Assembly (NCBI GenBank): GCA_964017195.1
Contig: OZ024891.1
Location: 1,052,694-1,116,693, forward strand
Direction of reading: 5' to 3'
DNA length: 64,000 nucleotides
Source: Siderastrea radians
Lineage: Eukaryota; Cnidaria; Anthozoa; Scleractinia; Rhizangiidae
Position numbers and translations under genes: made by a program. Shown here piece after piece: positions 7,358 through 17,222 of the stretch; the stretch's first letter is position 1, and each line of letters opens with the position of its first letter. A model generated the notes under the pieces. The model did not search any database. It was not told where the DNA came from and saw nothing but the letters and a program-made list of their open reading frames with translations.

Positions 7358-7816
7358 ATGGACTATTACAAGAATTTGGATCCCAAAACCTTCAACAACA
7401 CTCATGACTACATCTTAGAACTAGTTCGACGAGGTCTACAAGCTGGTTATGATCTCGAGGACGTGGCCGAGCACTACAAAGAATTGATTCAAGATGAAGC
7501 CACCGCCATCGTGAAAAATACACAACACAACGAACTCAAAAACCAAATCCAAAAAGATTTGGACAATCTAGCCGTCATTGACAGAAACAACACCATTGTT
7601 TTTCCTTTGGAACTAGTAGGACGCACCTACAAGGCGGACGAACGAGACAAGTATTTTGAGGAAATTTTGCAAAAGAGACTCGAACGACGACATAAAGTCA
7701 ACAAACTACGTGAAAGTGTTCTCCAGCATAACTTGGACGACATTACAGAACATGTCAAAACCATTCTTGACCACGACAAAAAAGAAGAAGAAGCCTTTAC
7801 CAGCCAATTCAAGTGA
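7358..7816 (+). CDS. Helical, charged Polinton protein of unknown function
   Basis: A 152-residue intact ORF, MDYYKNLDPKTFNN to FTSQFK. It is rich in Glu, Lys, Asp, Arg and Leu, with heptad-like stretches (about 60-80 and 100-150) that suggest coiled coil. There are no Cys pairs, membrane segments or catalytic motifs. It is the last intact gene of the rightward cluster and has its own CRE/TATA promoter. I do not recognise the family; a scaffold, DNA-associated or regulatory role is possible. Confidence 0.5.
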   Translation: MDYYKNLDPKTFNNTHDYILELVRRGLQAGYDLEDVAEHYKELIQDEATAIVKNTQHNELKNQIQKDLDNLAVIDRNNTIVFPLELVGRTYKADERDKYFEEILQKRLERRHKVNKLRESVLQHNLDDITEHVKTILDHDKKEEEAFTSQFK

Positions 7817-8734
7817 AAGTCCTGTGAACAAATGAATGCTACTGTTTCCAGCGAGTGCCATGTATAGAGACAATCTGTATCCATTTCCAGTAATTTCGTA
7901 ATCTTCGTGGTCATAGCCACGTCCAACATTTGGTGCAATAATAGCTCTTTCCCAAAAAACCAGGCATGGATGTAAACTAGTAGTATTGAACCAGCTCTGG
8001 CTCAGCAAGCAATCCATTCTGTTGACAGCTTGGAATGATTTCTTTCCTTAAATGATCGGAGACTGGTGACACAACCGGTGTCTGTCACAGCATAGCGGAA
8101 ACGTGAGTTTGCCTCCATGACGATAAGGATCAACATACCAAAGCCAAGTAGTTCAGGCCAGCCATTCGTCGGCTTCTGTAACTTGTGGTGATGACGTCGT
8201 AATGACCGTCGTGGACAATTGCATGTGCTTCTTCCACAGTTGGTAGAAAAATCATTTGTTATCCACGTGACTTTGTTCTTCTCCCAGTTTGTTACCTTGG
8301 GTCTTGTTATTCCATTTCTGCACTCACCTCATCGACGTGACGGTGCTCGTCTTGGATGTGGAAGAAGTCTTGCGCAACTGCAGCTGACTCTGACTGTATT
8401 GATTTAATTCCTCGTCTGATTCTGAGAGAGGTGGACTGGTTTCATTTGATGAGGAACTTTACTCCTTCCTGGTAAAAATGGTAACACGGCTTGAAATTGG
8501 TTCGCATCTTCTTCTTCTCGCACCACACCTCTTGACAATAGCTGTACTCCTCCTCCAAGATGATGGTGATTTAACTGGCAGGTTACAGGCGATTGCATTC
8601 GCGGACTTTGCATCTCCTGTGTCATAATAGCAAACACTGTTTTGTGCACTTGTTGATATTAAAAGAAAGACAAGTACTACGTGTCTGTGTATTTCATAGT
8701 TGTCTATCCCGTCAGCGGTCTTTCCCCATCCAAA
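7817..8734. other. Right flank of the viral genes, no firm gene
   Basis: Several short overlapping ORFs occur in different frames (for example minus 8130-8255 containing FLPTVEEAHAIVHDGHYD, and minus 7706-8017). They have interrupted frames and no domain I can name, so this may be a decayed gene of the element. The right terminus of the Polinton probably lies between here and about 8.95 kb, but its inverted repeat cannot be confirmed without the left end. Confidence 0.35.
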
Positions 8735-8735
8735 C

Positions 8736-8942
8736 CACGTGACTCATCACCTGACCCCACCATTCAAACCACGTGACCCACTCACGTGACCTCTCCCTCC
8801 CAAAATGACCTTTGACCTCGTCTCTCATTGGTCCAATTCTTTGACCGTGATCACATGATAAAAAGGAATGGCACTAGTCTCTCATTGGTCCAAAATCTTT
8901 TCCATTCAATTACCCAAAGTGGCACCCCATACTACTCACGTG
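8736..8942. promoter_or_regulatory. Cluster of CACGTG E-boxes and inverted CCAAT boxes
   Basis: Four CACGTG palindromes occur at 8736-8741, 8770-8775, 8783-8788 and 8937-8942; two are within the repeated phrase AAACCACGTGA. The phrase TCTCTCATTGGTCCAA occurs twice (about 8821 and 8878), each carrying ATTGG, the reverse of a CCAAT box. Such a density within 210 bp suggests a promoter or enhancer near the element terminus. Confidence 0.4.
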
Positions 8943-9005
8943 CAGAGTCATTGTTTTGCTAATTAAACCTTTTGTTTTGTGACCTTCTCATCAGCCGTCG
9001 CCATC

Positions 9006-9304
9006 GTGTTTGCTTACACAGTCCCAGACTGTAACAATATGTCCGAAAAAGATAAGGAAAAAGGTGAAATCCAGACCTAGCAAAGCAGTGGCTCGACCAG
9101 CTTCGCCATGAGAAACGATTTGCCTTTGCCGAAAAAATGGAAAATGTCTACGTTTTTAAAGAGCATTTTCATGCTGACTGCTTTGAAACCAACTCCTGAG
9201 TGGAAATACCCGAAGAAGTATTTAAGCACACAAGAGACAAGTCCTCGTATTCTGTGACGCAAGAAATACCTGCATATTTCACCGCAAGCAGTAAATTAAA
9301 ATAA
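9006..9304 (+). pseudogene. THAP-domain relic, frameshifted
   Basis: A plus frame reads VFAYTVPDCNNMSEKDKEK up to a stop at about 9080. The reading resumes in another frame as DLAKQWLDQLRHEKRFAFA, then VYVFKEHFHADCFETNS, a stop, and VEIPEEVF. The pattern (first Cys, a Trp-Leu block, then (C)..HF...CF) is that of a THAP zinc finger. The Cys of the C-x2-H pair is replaced and two frame breaks are present. THAP domains occur in Kolobok and P-type transposases and in host regulators; this copy is dead. Confidence 0.6.
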
Positions 9305-10018
9305 ACACAGACAACCTCAGATTAAGACTACAAACCTACTGCGGCTCGACTTAAGCCACATTTTAATTTTAAAAACAATGTACTAGTGAAAACAAATTTC
9401 TTCTTTAATAAATACGACTCTTACTCATTCGAAGTGTACCTTCTATCTTTGTTTACCGACTCTGGCTGTTCTCGACAGCAAACGCATTCTAGATCTCTCG
9501 GAGTCGGCATCACATCACATCTTTTACAAGTGCACCAAAATGTACCTTCTAACCGTTCCTTCATTTAATCATCTTGGAGCTGGCAAGTTGGGCGGAATGA
9601 CAGATTGAACGAGTTGAAACTATCGCGAACAAGTTTGAAATATTTCGAAGTCATTTTTAAAGTGAGGTTTTCCTTAGCGTTGCCGTCGTGGTTGCTAAGC
9701 TCCCTTTTCAGTTCACAACGGCACCGCGAAAAAGAAATGAGAGCAGCCGAAAAGCTATGCGCTTGAAATTGGCTAGCTGCGTTTGAGATTCGTGCCAATA
9801 TCAATTTGGGCAAATTGACGTCACGAATACGCAGCCAGGCTCCTAAGCGCTATCCAAAATGGCGGCGCCGATGACGAATTTTTTTGCTTCTTTGGAGAGG
9901 AATTTCACTGGGATCGGATGCATTATGGAAGCTCAAACAACGGTCAGTAACTCAACTCAGTGTAGTCTGTCTTATTGGAGAGTACAAAAAAAATACAGTT
10001 TCTGGAGTGACCTTCTCC
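9305..10018. other. Non-coding, no recognised feature
   Basis: AT-rich sequence with only short ORFs in inconsistent frames; no domain, splice pattern or repeat end is recognised. Confidence 0.4.
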
Positions 10019-10061
10019 TTTAAGCAGTTCAAAAAGAAGAAACCTAAAAAAAAAATATTCA

Positions 10062-10135
10062 GGCTTGAACGGGGAATCGAACCCATGACCTCTGCGATAC
10101 CGGTGCAGCGCTCTAACCAACTGAGCTATCAAGCC
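10062..10135 (-). tRNA. tRNA-like copy 1 (anticodon position GGT, Thr-like)
   Basis: The minus strand folds with acceptor GGCTTGA/TCAAGCC, D arm TAGCTCAGTTGGTTAGAGC and a T arm around GGGTTCGATTCCC. The anticodon loop is CCGGTAT, so GGT would occupy 34-36, but position 33 is C rather than the near-universal U and the last pair of the anticodon stem is mismatched. It is likely a repeat-borne tRNA-like sequence rather than a working gene. Confidence 0.4.
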
Positions 10136-10315
10136 GACTGGGAGCTGGTCAGTTAAGAGTTCGCATTTATCCCGTAGATGGAGGAATGAACATGAAGATA
10201 TGAAATAATCATATACTTGAACTGCGGATAAAGAGAGAATTATATGAAGATCATCGCAGTGAAGGCGTTTCAACCTAAGCAGTTCAAAAAGAAGAAACCT
10301 GAAAAAAAATATTCA

Positions 10316-10392
10316 GGCTTGAACGGGAATCGAACCCATGACCTCTGCGATACCGGTGCAGCGCTCTAACTAACCAACTGAGCTATCAAGCC
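10316..10392 (-). tRNA. tRNA-like copy 2 with 4-bp duplication in the D region
   Basis: Same sequence as copy 1, but TAAC is duplicated before the D-loop region, making it 77 nt and less likely to fold correctly. It lies in the same tandem array. Confidence 0.35.
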
Positions 10393-10571
10393 GACTGGGA
10401 GTTGGTCAATTGAGAGTTCGCATTTATCCCGTAGACGGGGAAATGAACATGAATATATGAAATAATCATATATTTGAACTGCGAATAAAGATAGAATTAT
10501 ATGAAGATCATCGCAGTGAAGGTGTTTCAACTTAAGCAGTTAAAAAGAAGAAACCTGAAAAAAAATATTCA

Positions 10572-10644
10572 GGCTTGAACGGGAATCGAACCGATGACCT
10601 CTGCGATACCGGTGCAGCGCTCTAACCAACTGAGCTATCAAGCC
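10572..10644 (-). tRNA. tRNA-like copy 3
   Basis: 73 nt with the same acceptor, D and anticodon arms as copy 1. One base in the T-stem side (CCGATGACC instead of CCCATGACC) breaks a pair. Confidence 0.35.
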
Positions 10645-10693
10645 GACTGGGAGCTGGTCAATTGAGAGTTCGTATTTATCCCGTGGATGTTAA

Positions 10694-11079
10694 AGGGCTG
10701 TGTCATAGAGTTTTGCTTGCATTTCATCAAACTTTGTTACAGTTATGATAAAATGCCTTCGCCCTACTAGCTTAATGCCCACACACAAGAACAAGATATC
10801 ATGTGAATTTTCATGAGGAGTGCAAACCATAATAAGTTTTTCAATGATTTTTGCGAGATAAAAGGCCAGAACTTGAAAACGCTCGCCGAACGTTTTCAAG
10901 TTGTAAGCCATTTCCATCCTTGACATTCGTGGCCAAAGACACTTACTACTAGTTTCACTGAATTGGTGTGGAGTCTGAACAAGTAATAGACCATTATTTT
11001 TAGGTTTCTTTTATATAAATGCGATTTTTGCCCTTTTCAAAAGGGCAAAAGTGACATTTAGAAAAGTGACACTACCCCT
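10694..11079. mobile_element. Short TTAA-flanked non-autonomous transposon
   Basis: TTAA at 10690-10693 and 11080-11083 flank a 386-bp segment whose ends are imperfect inverted repeats: AGGGCTGTGTCA at the left, and TGACACTACCCCT at the right (read inward AGGGGTAGTGTCA). TTAA duplications are typical of Kolobok and piggyBac-type elements. It carries no gene and it interrupts the tRNA-like tandem array. Confidence 0.5.
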
Positions 11080-11083
11080 TTAA

Positions 11084-11395
11084 GGCTCGACCAAACGATC
11101 ACTTAGCATTGCTGGATAAAATGTTATGTATGAAACGTGAATGACTTGGTTGGACGTCATGATTTATGTAATGATGTAAACTGCGCTTGTTACGATGTTA
11201 AACAGAGTCTTGGTTAAACTCGAAATTCATGAGAAATGTATTAACAGTATTAAACATGGAGGTCTTAATAGCCTAATCAGCAATACTTTTTTGGCTTTGT
11301 TTTCCCAGGATTGTAATGTCTGAAGATCCACCACTATAGTAAGAAGACCCTAAGACCAGATTAAAACCATTCAATAACACAATACACATTCCATC
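11084..11395. other. Non-coding, nothing recognised
   Basis: About 310 bp without ORFs, hairpins or repeat ends that I can support. Confidence 0.4.
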
Positions 11396-11757
11396 TTAAT
11401 AATCAAAATTATCAAAAGTTACAACCAAGCGCGAATCTGTCCTTTCATCAGAACAATTAACAACGGTAAACCCTGGAAAACATGAAGGTAGCACATAAAG
11501 CGCTGTGGTTGAAGGAAAAACAGTAGTTGGGCCCTCACTAAGGGAAGCGATAGCAAATGTCGACTGCAAGACGTTCAAAGAAGCAATTAAAGACAATGAC
11601 AAGGTTGCAGACAAACTTGTTGAGACGCTCCGCAATGTGGATTTCGACAGGGTTAGTGACACACTTGCAAAAGTTGAAGGTGACAAACTTGCTGAAACAA
11701 TGCTGGAGGTCGAGGCTGACACACTAGGCTAAACGCCGCTCGTGACGCTCCGCGACC
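11396..11757 (-). pseudogene. Relic of the 3' end of a Ser-rich mucin exon
   Basis: The minus frame reads [18 protein letters not shown], then SLSATLSLSLIASLNV and SCFPGFTVVNCSDE. This parallels the end of the large exon at 45697 (Ser-rich repeat, [22 protein letters not shown]). An in-frame TAG lies just upstream where a VSPSV unit should be, and the GTAAGC donor of the intact gene is absent. It is a decayed partial copy of the mucin gene or of a close paralogue. Confidence 0.65.
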
Positions 11758-13001
11758 TGGAGGCAGAATTCACCAAAAGTGTTATTGAATTTTGATTAAA
11801 ATGCAAATATCGTTATTGAATCTGATTTATGCGCAAATGTTCGTACTTTCGCGCTCATGAATGTCTCTTTGCGCAATTGAAGGCCGTTTCACGCAAATGA
11901 TTGCGTATTTTCTCGTAATGAACAGCAAAAGGTGTAATATAACACTAAACAGACTTGAAGTGAATCAGTCAATTCCAAGGTGTGATGATTACTACGAACT
12001 GAACAGAGCATGCTTTATGCCCACAAAGGAAATGATCACAACTGGAATTGCCTGATACATAATTCATCTAGTTGACACTAAGGAATTTCTTTTTTTATAT
12101 TGACCATTAAACTAAAAATACTGCAATAATATAACAATAACAGTCATCATATCATTCATGATAATATTTTCAAATATATACACATCAACAGATGAGGTGA
12201 CATACATAAAAGCAATGCTATGTTGCCTACACTGAAAACATAAAACTTAGATTTGGTAACCTTCCAGGACACTCCAGGGTACTCCTAAACAGCTTGGGTC
12301 TTTTCAGAAACTATAAATTGTAATCAATTGGCTCCTTTCCTGTCACGTACAAAATACTTCACGAAAACTTTTGGAAACAAAGGATAAATTTCTCCGCAAT
12401 GTGACTTGCCACTGAATTTCTCCATCTCCACCTTTTCATACTGCTGCAAACTTAACCATCATCTTGAATACAATCACCAGTTCAACAAAAGTAAGAGTTC
12501 TGGACGATTCCACTGACCAGCGTTTTGCCTGTCACTCAAGCAAATGATCTTCTCCTTAGCTGGCACAATATGTTAGCCCTATCCAAAATTCGTCATCAAC
12601 AACCACATCTCAAAACGTAGTAAAAAAGACTCATGGCATCCGCCATCTTTATTTCCTCTCTACCCAAGATTCCTTTTGACCCAGCATGCTCGTTCCCAGC
12701 TCCACGCTTCCTTTCAAACATGTGCATTTGTTTAACGGGCTTCGAGATCGAACTTTATTTCCAGCGCAAGCCTCATTGGAAACGACATTTCGATCTTTTC
12801 AGTGGTCGATTAGAGGGAAAAATTGATAACCAAGAATTGTAATGACAGCCGGCAAAGAAATTTGCGGTCTTTACACGTGTTTGTGTACGAGAACTGATCT
12901 GATGAGATGAGCGCCTGGCAGATTTTCGTCCGAGACGCTTGAAATTCGTCCCAGCTAACTTCAGGTGAATTTTGAAGTGGATTTTTCTTCGTATTGTCAC
13001 T
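11758..13001. other. Non-coding, nothing recognised
   Basis: AT-rich sequence. Scattered short ORFs show no domain, and no convincing exon or repeat terminus was found. Confidence 0.4.
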
Positions 13002-13065
13002 ATGTCGGGCAAACTATTTGAGAAGATTCATATCGTGTTATGGCATCTGATCCCTTTAACACTGG
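13002..13065 (+). other. Possible first coding exon with signal-peptide-like sequence
   Basis: ATG at 13002 opens MSGKLFEKIHIVLWHLIPLT, followed by a GTAAGT splice-donor match at 13066. No following exon is recognised, and the donor lies at the probable LTR boundary of the neighbouring retroelement, so it may be coincidental. Confidence 0.15.
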
Positions 13066-13215
13066 GTAAGTACTGGCTGTATGAAGCAAGTTGTGTACAC
13101 GACCACGGTCAGGATGAAATGCGCTTTATTGTAATCGCTTGTAATCAGATATATCGGTATTACACAATCACTAAGAATGACAGCAAATCAATCGGAAGGG
13201 GTGTATATTGTAACA
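13063..13215 (-). repeat. Probable 3' LTR of the Ty3/gypsy relic
   Basis: On the minus strand a purine tract AAAAGGGGAGA (13216-13226) is followed by TGTTACAATATAC, a typical LTR start. An AATAAA signal lies inside. The end is tentatively placed at ...TTACCCA (13063). No matching 5' LTR was found upstream of gag, so the length is uncertain. Confidence 0.4.
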
Positions 13216-13369
13216 TCTCCCCTTTTATTGGAAAAAAAATAATTAAAACAACTTCATTCAAATAGCGTCTTAACGTTCATTGTTCAGTGTCTTAGTGTTC
13301 ATTGTTCATTGTTCATTGTTCTGTATCTGTAACTGCAACATAACGGCATGCAAACTAAAGTCCATGTCT

Positions 13370-14770
13370 TTAGCACACGTAGTCCTGGAGTCTCACGGGT
13401 CGCTTGATAGTTCTGGAACTTGATCGCAATGCTGGTGGGCTGAGCACAGGAACGGCTGTGCTGGTCACAGAGTCGGTGGGCGGTGACACGGCTGTTTGTT
13501 TGGGTTCCTCTGTCACTGCTGATACTTCTGGAACTGGCTTGATTGCTTGTCGATTCCGCCGCAGCACTTCTCCGTTGGTTTCTACCAGGTGCGATCTATA
13601 AGAAAGCTTCTGTAGACAAGTTCCCACTTCCCAAGACTTGCCTCTATGAAGTGGGGCTATGCGTACTTCCTGGCCAATGGCGAGGTCTGGTAACACTTTG
13701 ACATTTCTGTCATGATAGCTCTTGGCTTTCTGACGTTTCAGCTGGATCTTGTCTGTCACTCCTTCAGGGACGTTGGGATACAGCAGGTTGGTTGCTATGG
13801 GAACTAGCGTCTTGGTTCTTCTTGACATCAGTCGCTGGACTGGGCTTGACTGTATTCCAGCTGTAGGGGTATTTCTGTAATCCAACAGACTGAGCCAGGG
13901 GTCTTTGTTGTCTTTCAGGGCTTTCTTGAAAAGACATTTGACGACTTTTACGGCTGATTCCGCCTTTCCGTTGGACTTTGGATGGTAAGGTGATGAGGTG
14001 ACATGTTGAAACTCCCAATTTTTTGCGAACTCAGCAAATTCTCTGCTGGCGAACTGCGGCCCATTGTCGGAAAGCAAGACATCCGGAATACCGTGTCCAC
14101 TGAACTGTACTTTCATGAATTTGATCATGGCTGACGCAGTGATCTCCTTTAGACGGCTGACTTCAACAAAGTCGGAGTAATAATCTACAAGGACTATGTA
14201 GTTCTTAGGGCGAAGGGTAAACATATTTGCAGCTAGTCAACTCCAAGGTCTGTCTGGAATCTTGTGGGTCTGCAGTGGCTGTTGAGGGTTGCTTGTTTGA
14301 TACTCGGCACACACTTCACACTTTGTTACTGCCTCTTTGATGTCGCTGTTCATGGCAGGCCAGTAGACTCGATCTCTTGCTTTCCTCAGACATGCCTCTA
14401 TTCCAAGATGACTGGAATGTAGTCGTGATATCATCTCAGGTCTTAGCGCACGTGGAATGGTGAAGCGCTGGCTCTTAAAGAGCACGCCGTTGTGTAGTGT
14501 GACATCTTCCTTGAAGTTCCAGTATTCTCTGATGGATATGGGAACTTGTTCTCTTGTGTCAGGCCGTCCCACCAGTATGGTACTCTTGAGGGTCTGCATT
14601 ACAGGATCTTGTTCGGTGGTTTTTTGCAGTTGTTTTAGTCTTTCGCTGGTGATCTTGACTGCTTCTAATGGGTTGATTTCTTCCCGCTCTAGTGCGAACA
14701 CCTGGAACTCGTCATGTGGTTGATCGTCTAGATTCTTGAGATAAGCTCTTGACGGGGGGGTCTGCAACAT
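13370..14770 (-). pseudogene. Ty3/gypsy integrase, split by a frame break
   Basis: The 14237-14770 frame carries the N-terminal zinc-binding region (HSSHLGIEACLRKARDRVYW with CEVCAEYQ) preceded by the linker from RNase H. The 13370-14224 frame continues with the catalytic core (VDYYSDFVEV, LSDNGPQFAS, SSPYHPKSNGKAESAVK) holding the D, D and E residues, and ends with a basic tail RSSSRTIKRPVRLQDYVC. The break at about 14225-14236 makes the enzyme non-functional. Confidence 0.85.
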
Positions 14771-14921
14771 ACATCTGGGATCCCGGCTTGTACCTCACTT
14801 CTAGGTTGTACCTTTGAAGTCGTAGTAGCATTCTCTGTAGTCTGCTCGGTGCGTCTAGGAGAGACTTCTTAAAGATTGGCTGTAGAGGCTTGTGGTCAGT
14901 CTCGACAGTGATTTTCTACCT

Positions 14922-15227
14922 TTATGTGATATACTGGCTGAATTTAGAGCAACCAAAGACGATGGCCAGGCACTCTTTTTCGATTTGGGCGTACCTTTGT
15001 TCTACTTTTGAGAGTGTTCTGGAGGCGAATGCAACTGGTTGGCCGTTCTGTAACAAGGTAGCTCCAAGGCCTTTCTCGCTGGCATCGCATTGAAGTGTTA
15101 CTTCGGCATTCAGGTCGTAGTATTTCAGCACTGGGTAGCTTGTCACTAGTTTCTTGACCTGCTCGAAGGCTTCATCGTGTTCTCTGGACCAAACGAACTT
15201 CGCATCCTTCGTGGTTAGTTTAGGCAT
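14922..15227 (-). pseudogene. Ty3/gypsy RNase H domain
   Basis: The frame includes FVWSREHDEAFEQVKKLVTS and LQCDASEKGLGATLLQNGQP, then ASRTLSKVEQRYAQIEKECL, the typical RNase H of this class with the catalytic Asp (CDAS) and Glu (EKE). It is broken from both RT and integrase by frame changes. Confidence 0.85.
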
Positions 15228-15438
15228 TGGTTGTGCAATCTCTGATAACCGAGGGAGGAACTTAGCGAGATAGTTACGAAACCAAGAAGGCTGAGTGCTT
15301 CCTGTTTGCAGGTGGGTTGGGGCATCTCGGCGACCGCCTTCGCTTTATTGGAGTCTGGTTTGAGACCTTCACTGGAGAGGACATGGCCCATGTACTTGAC
15401 TTGTGGTTTTCGGAGGTTGAGCTTCTTGCTGTTAAACT

Positions 15439-15984
15439 TCAGATGGACTTTTTCAGCAGTTGTAGCAAGTTTTTGTCATGGTCTGCAGTGGCGTCCTTGA
15501 GAGAATCGCCAGAGCCTATCACCAGAATGTCGTCTCGTAGCACTGCCATACCCTCCAGATCGCTGAGGTGCTCATGTAGTTTGCATTTAAATTCCTCCGG
15601 TGCTGCGCTGACGCCAAATGGCATGGGTAAGTATCGGTACCGGCCAAAGGGTGTCCAAAAGGTGGTCAGTTTGCTGCTTGCTTCTCCAAGCTGATCTGGT
15701 AAAATCCGTCCTTTACGTCTAAGGTGGTGAAAACTTTGGCTTTGCTCAGCTTTGGGAGGACTTCCTCTAGAGTCGGCATCTGGTATTTTGGCCGTTTTAC
15801 TGCTTCATTGAGGTCCTTGGTATCTAGGCAGATTCTGATCTTGCCTGGTTTGGCAACGACGACCATACTGCTGATCCAATCGGTAGGTTCTGTTTCTTTT
15901 ACTAGGATGTTCTTCCTTTCGAGCTCTTCTAATTTGGCTTTGACTTCTTGGTGTAGCGTGACTGCAATGCGCCTGGGTGCGTGA
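15439..15984 (-). pseudogene. Ty3/gypsy reverse transcriptase fragments
   Basis: Two frames carry RT blocks: 15666-15866 with KPGKIRICLDTKDLNEAVKR and FTTLDVKDGFYQISL, then 15439-15624 with MPFGVSAAPEEFKCKL and the active-site region LRDDILVIGSG. The normal (Y/A)DD motif reads RDD here, and the two blocks are in different frames, so the enzyme is dead. Confidence 0.85.
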
Positions 15985-16056
15985 TGTACTGGCGTGACAT
16001 CTGGATCGACTGTGCGACTTGCTTTGCCAATGTGTCCGAGTCCTTCAAAAACATCT

Positions 16057-16521
16057 TTAAATCATCGTCAATCTTTTCTTTGGTAAGCTGTGAATTGGTT
16101 TCTTGCATGCACAGTTGACCTTCAGCAATCCAAGGGTTTCACAAGTCTCTGCTGATAGCAACGGCTTACTGTCTCCTTCTACAACTTGAAACTTGAGCTC
16201 GTATTGTTTGTCTTCTTTGAGAACTTTGAGTTTCGCTTCTCCGAGTGGTTTCATAACAGAACCATTGAACAATCGGAGTATGACCTTGCTTGTTTGGAGA
16301 GCCGGATTTCCGTTCTGGCTGATGATTGACAGGTCACGATGAGTTAGTACATTGTACGTTGCTCCGGTATCCAACTGACATTCCAATTTCGTCCTGTATC
16401 GACCTTTCGGAAAATTCAAGTGAAGCGAAAAGCTGTTTGCCTTTGGCTTGCACTGACGAAACTTCTTCGACTTTGTAGAAGAATTCGTCGGAGTCGGTTT
16501 CTTGTTCGTCATCGGTGTCAA
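16057..16521 (-). pseudogene. Ty3/gypsy aspartic protease region
   Basis: The frame contains CQLDTGATYNVLTHRDL, the retroviral-type protease active site DTGA, and continues toward RT with SAETCETLGLLKVN. Start and junctions to gag are frameshifted. Confidence 0.8.
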
Positions 16522-16533
16522 TTTCTTCGGCTA

Positions 16534-17222
16534 TTTGTTTAACTTGCGATCTAGAAGCTGATCTGCATACCGATGCGAAGTGATTGGGTTTCTTGCATGC
16601 TTTACATTCATGGCCAAAAGCGGGACACTTTTCGAGGCTGTGTCTTTGTTTACCTCTACAATGAAAGCACTGCCAGGGTTTTCGCTGGCGTTTGATCTCG
16701 CCTTTTATTGTGATCTCTTGTTGAATTTGTGGGTTTCATCGGTGCGTTACGTGGATTACGTGACTTATTTCTATTTTGTTGTCGTTCTCTGACAACGCGG
16801 ACCTCCTCCGTGGATTTCTTGTTATCTAGTTTCATGGCTTTCAGTTGTTAGCTTGCAACTTCGCTTGACCGACAAATGTTGAGCGCCTTGTTTAGATCCA
16901 AACTTTCTTCTTTCAGGAGTCGTAGTTTGGTTGAATGATCTTGTAGGCCGATGACCAGTCTGTCTCTTATCAGTTCCTTTGTCAGCGTTCCGAACTGACA
17001 AGTTGGTGCGGCTTTTCGCAATCGATTAATGTAACTATCCACGGGCTCTTCGGGATTCTGTGTGCACAAATTGAATTGGTAGCGCTCGTAGACAACATTT
17101 CTCTTCGGTTTGAAGTATGACTCTAACGCTTTAACGCATTCGTTTATGTCGTTGCGCTCCTCGTCGCTGAGTTTCAGGTTCAGAAGACAATTCATATTAA
17201 AGACAATTAAAGACAAAGACAA
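16534..17222 (-). pseudogene. Ty3/gypsy gag with two CCHC zinc knuckles
   Basis: The 16848-17222 frame encodes a retrotransposon gag block (ALESYFKPKRNVVYERYQFN, then RLRKAAPTCQFG and IRDRLVIGLQD). Between about 16560 and 16680 another frame gives two knuckles, CFHCRGKQRHSLEKC and CKACKKPNHFASVC, with spacing close to the CCHC rule. The N terminus of gag is missing. Confidence 0.8.

Larger units (their letters stand above)
10019..10690 (-). repeat. Tandem array of about 255-bp units each carrying a tRNA-like gene
   Basis: Three units (tRNA-like cores at 10062-10135, 10316-10392 and 10572-10644) are spaced 254 and 256 bp apart. Each unit contains AGCAGTT(C)AAAAAGAAGAAACC, a run of A, the tRNA-like part, and a tail with ATTTATCCCGT, ATATGAAATAATCATATA and TTGAACTGCG. 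The tail after the third copy is cut by a TTAA-flanked insertion at 10690. Confidence 0.8.
13063..17222 (-). mobile_element. Decayed Ty3/gypsy retrotransposon, 5' truncated
   Basis: In minus-strand order the segment holds gag, zinc knuckles, aspartic protease, reverse transcriptase, RNase H, integrase and a probable 3' LTR. This is the Ty3/gypsy order with the integrase last. Several stops and frameshifts separate the domains, and no 5' LTR or full gag start is visible. It is therefore a dead copy. The component domains are listed separately. Confidence 0.85.

Noticed and set aside
7627..8017. Overlapping minus-strand ORFs after the last viral gene
   Set aside because: They overlap the helical gene antisense and each other in different frames; kept only as a decayed-region note.
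8130..8255. Minus 41-codon ORF containing HDGHYDVITT, reminiscent of a polymerase phrase
   Set aside because: Flanking residues do not follow any polymerase motif that I know; too short to call.
10019..10690. CRISPR-like array appearance of the 255-bp repeats
   Set aside because: Units are long, tRNA-bearing and contiguous, without short repeat plus unique spacer structure; the genome is eukaryotic.
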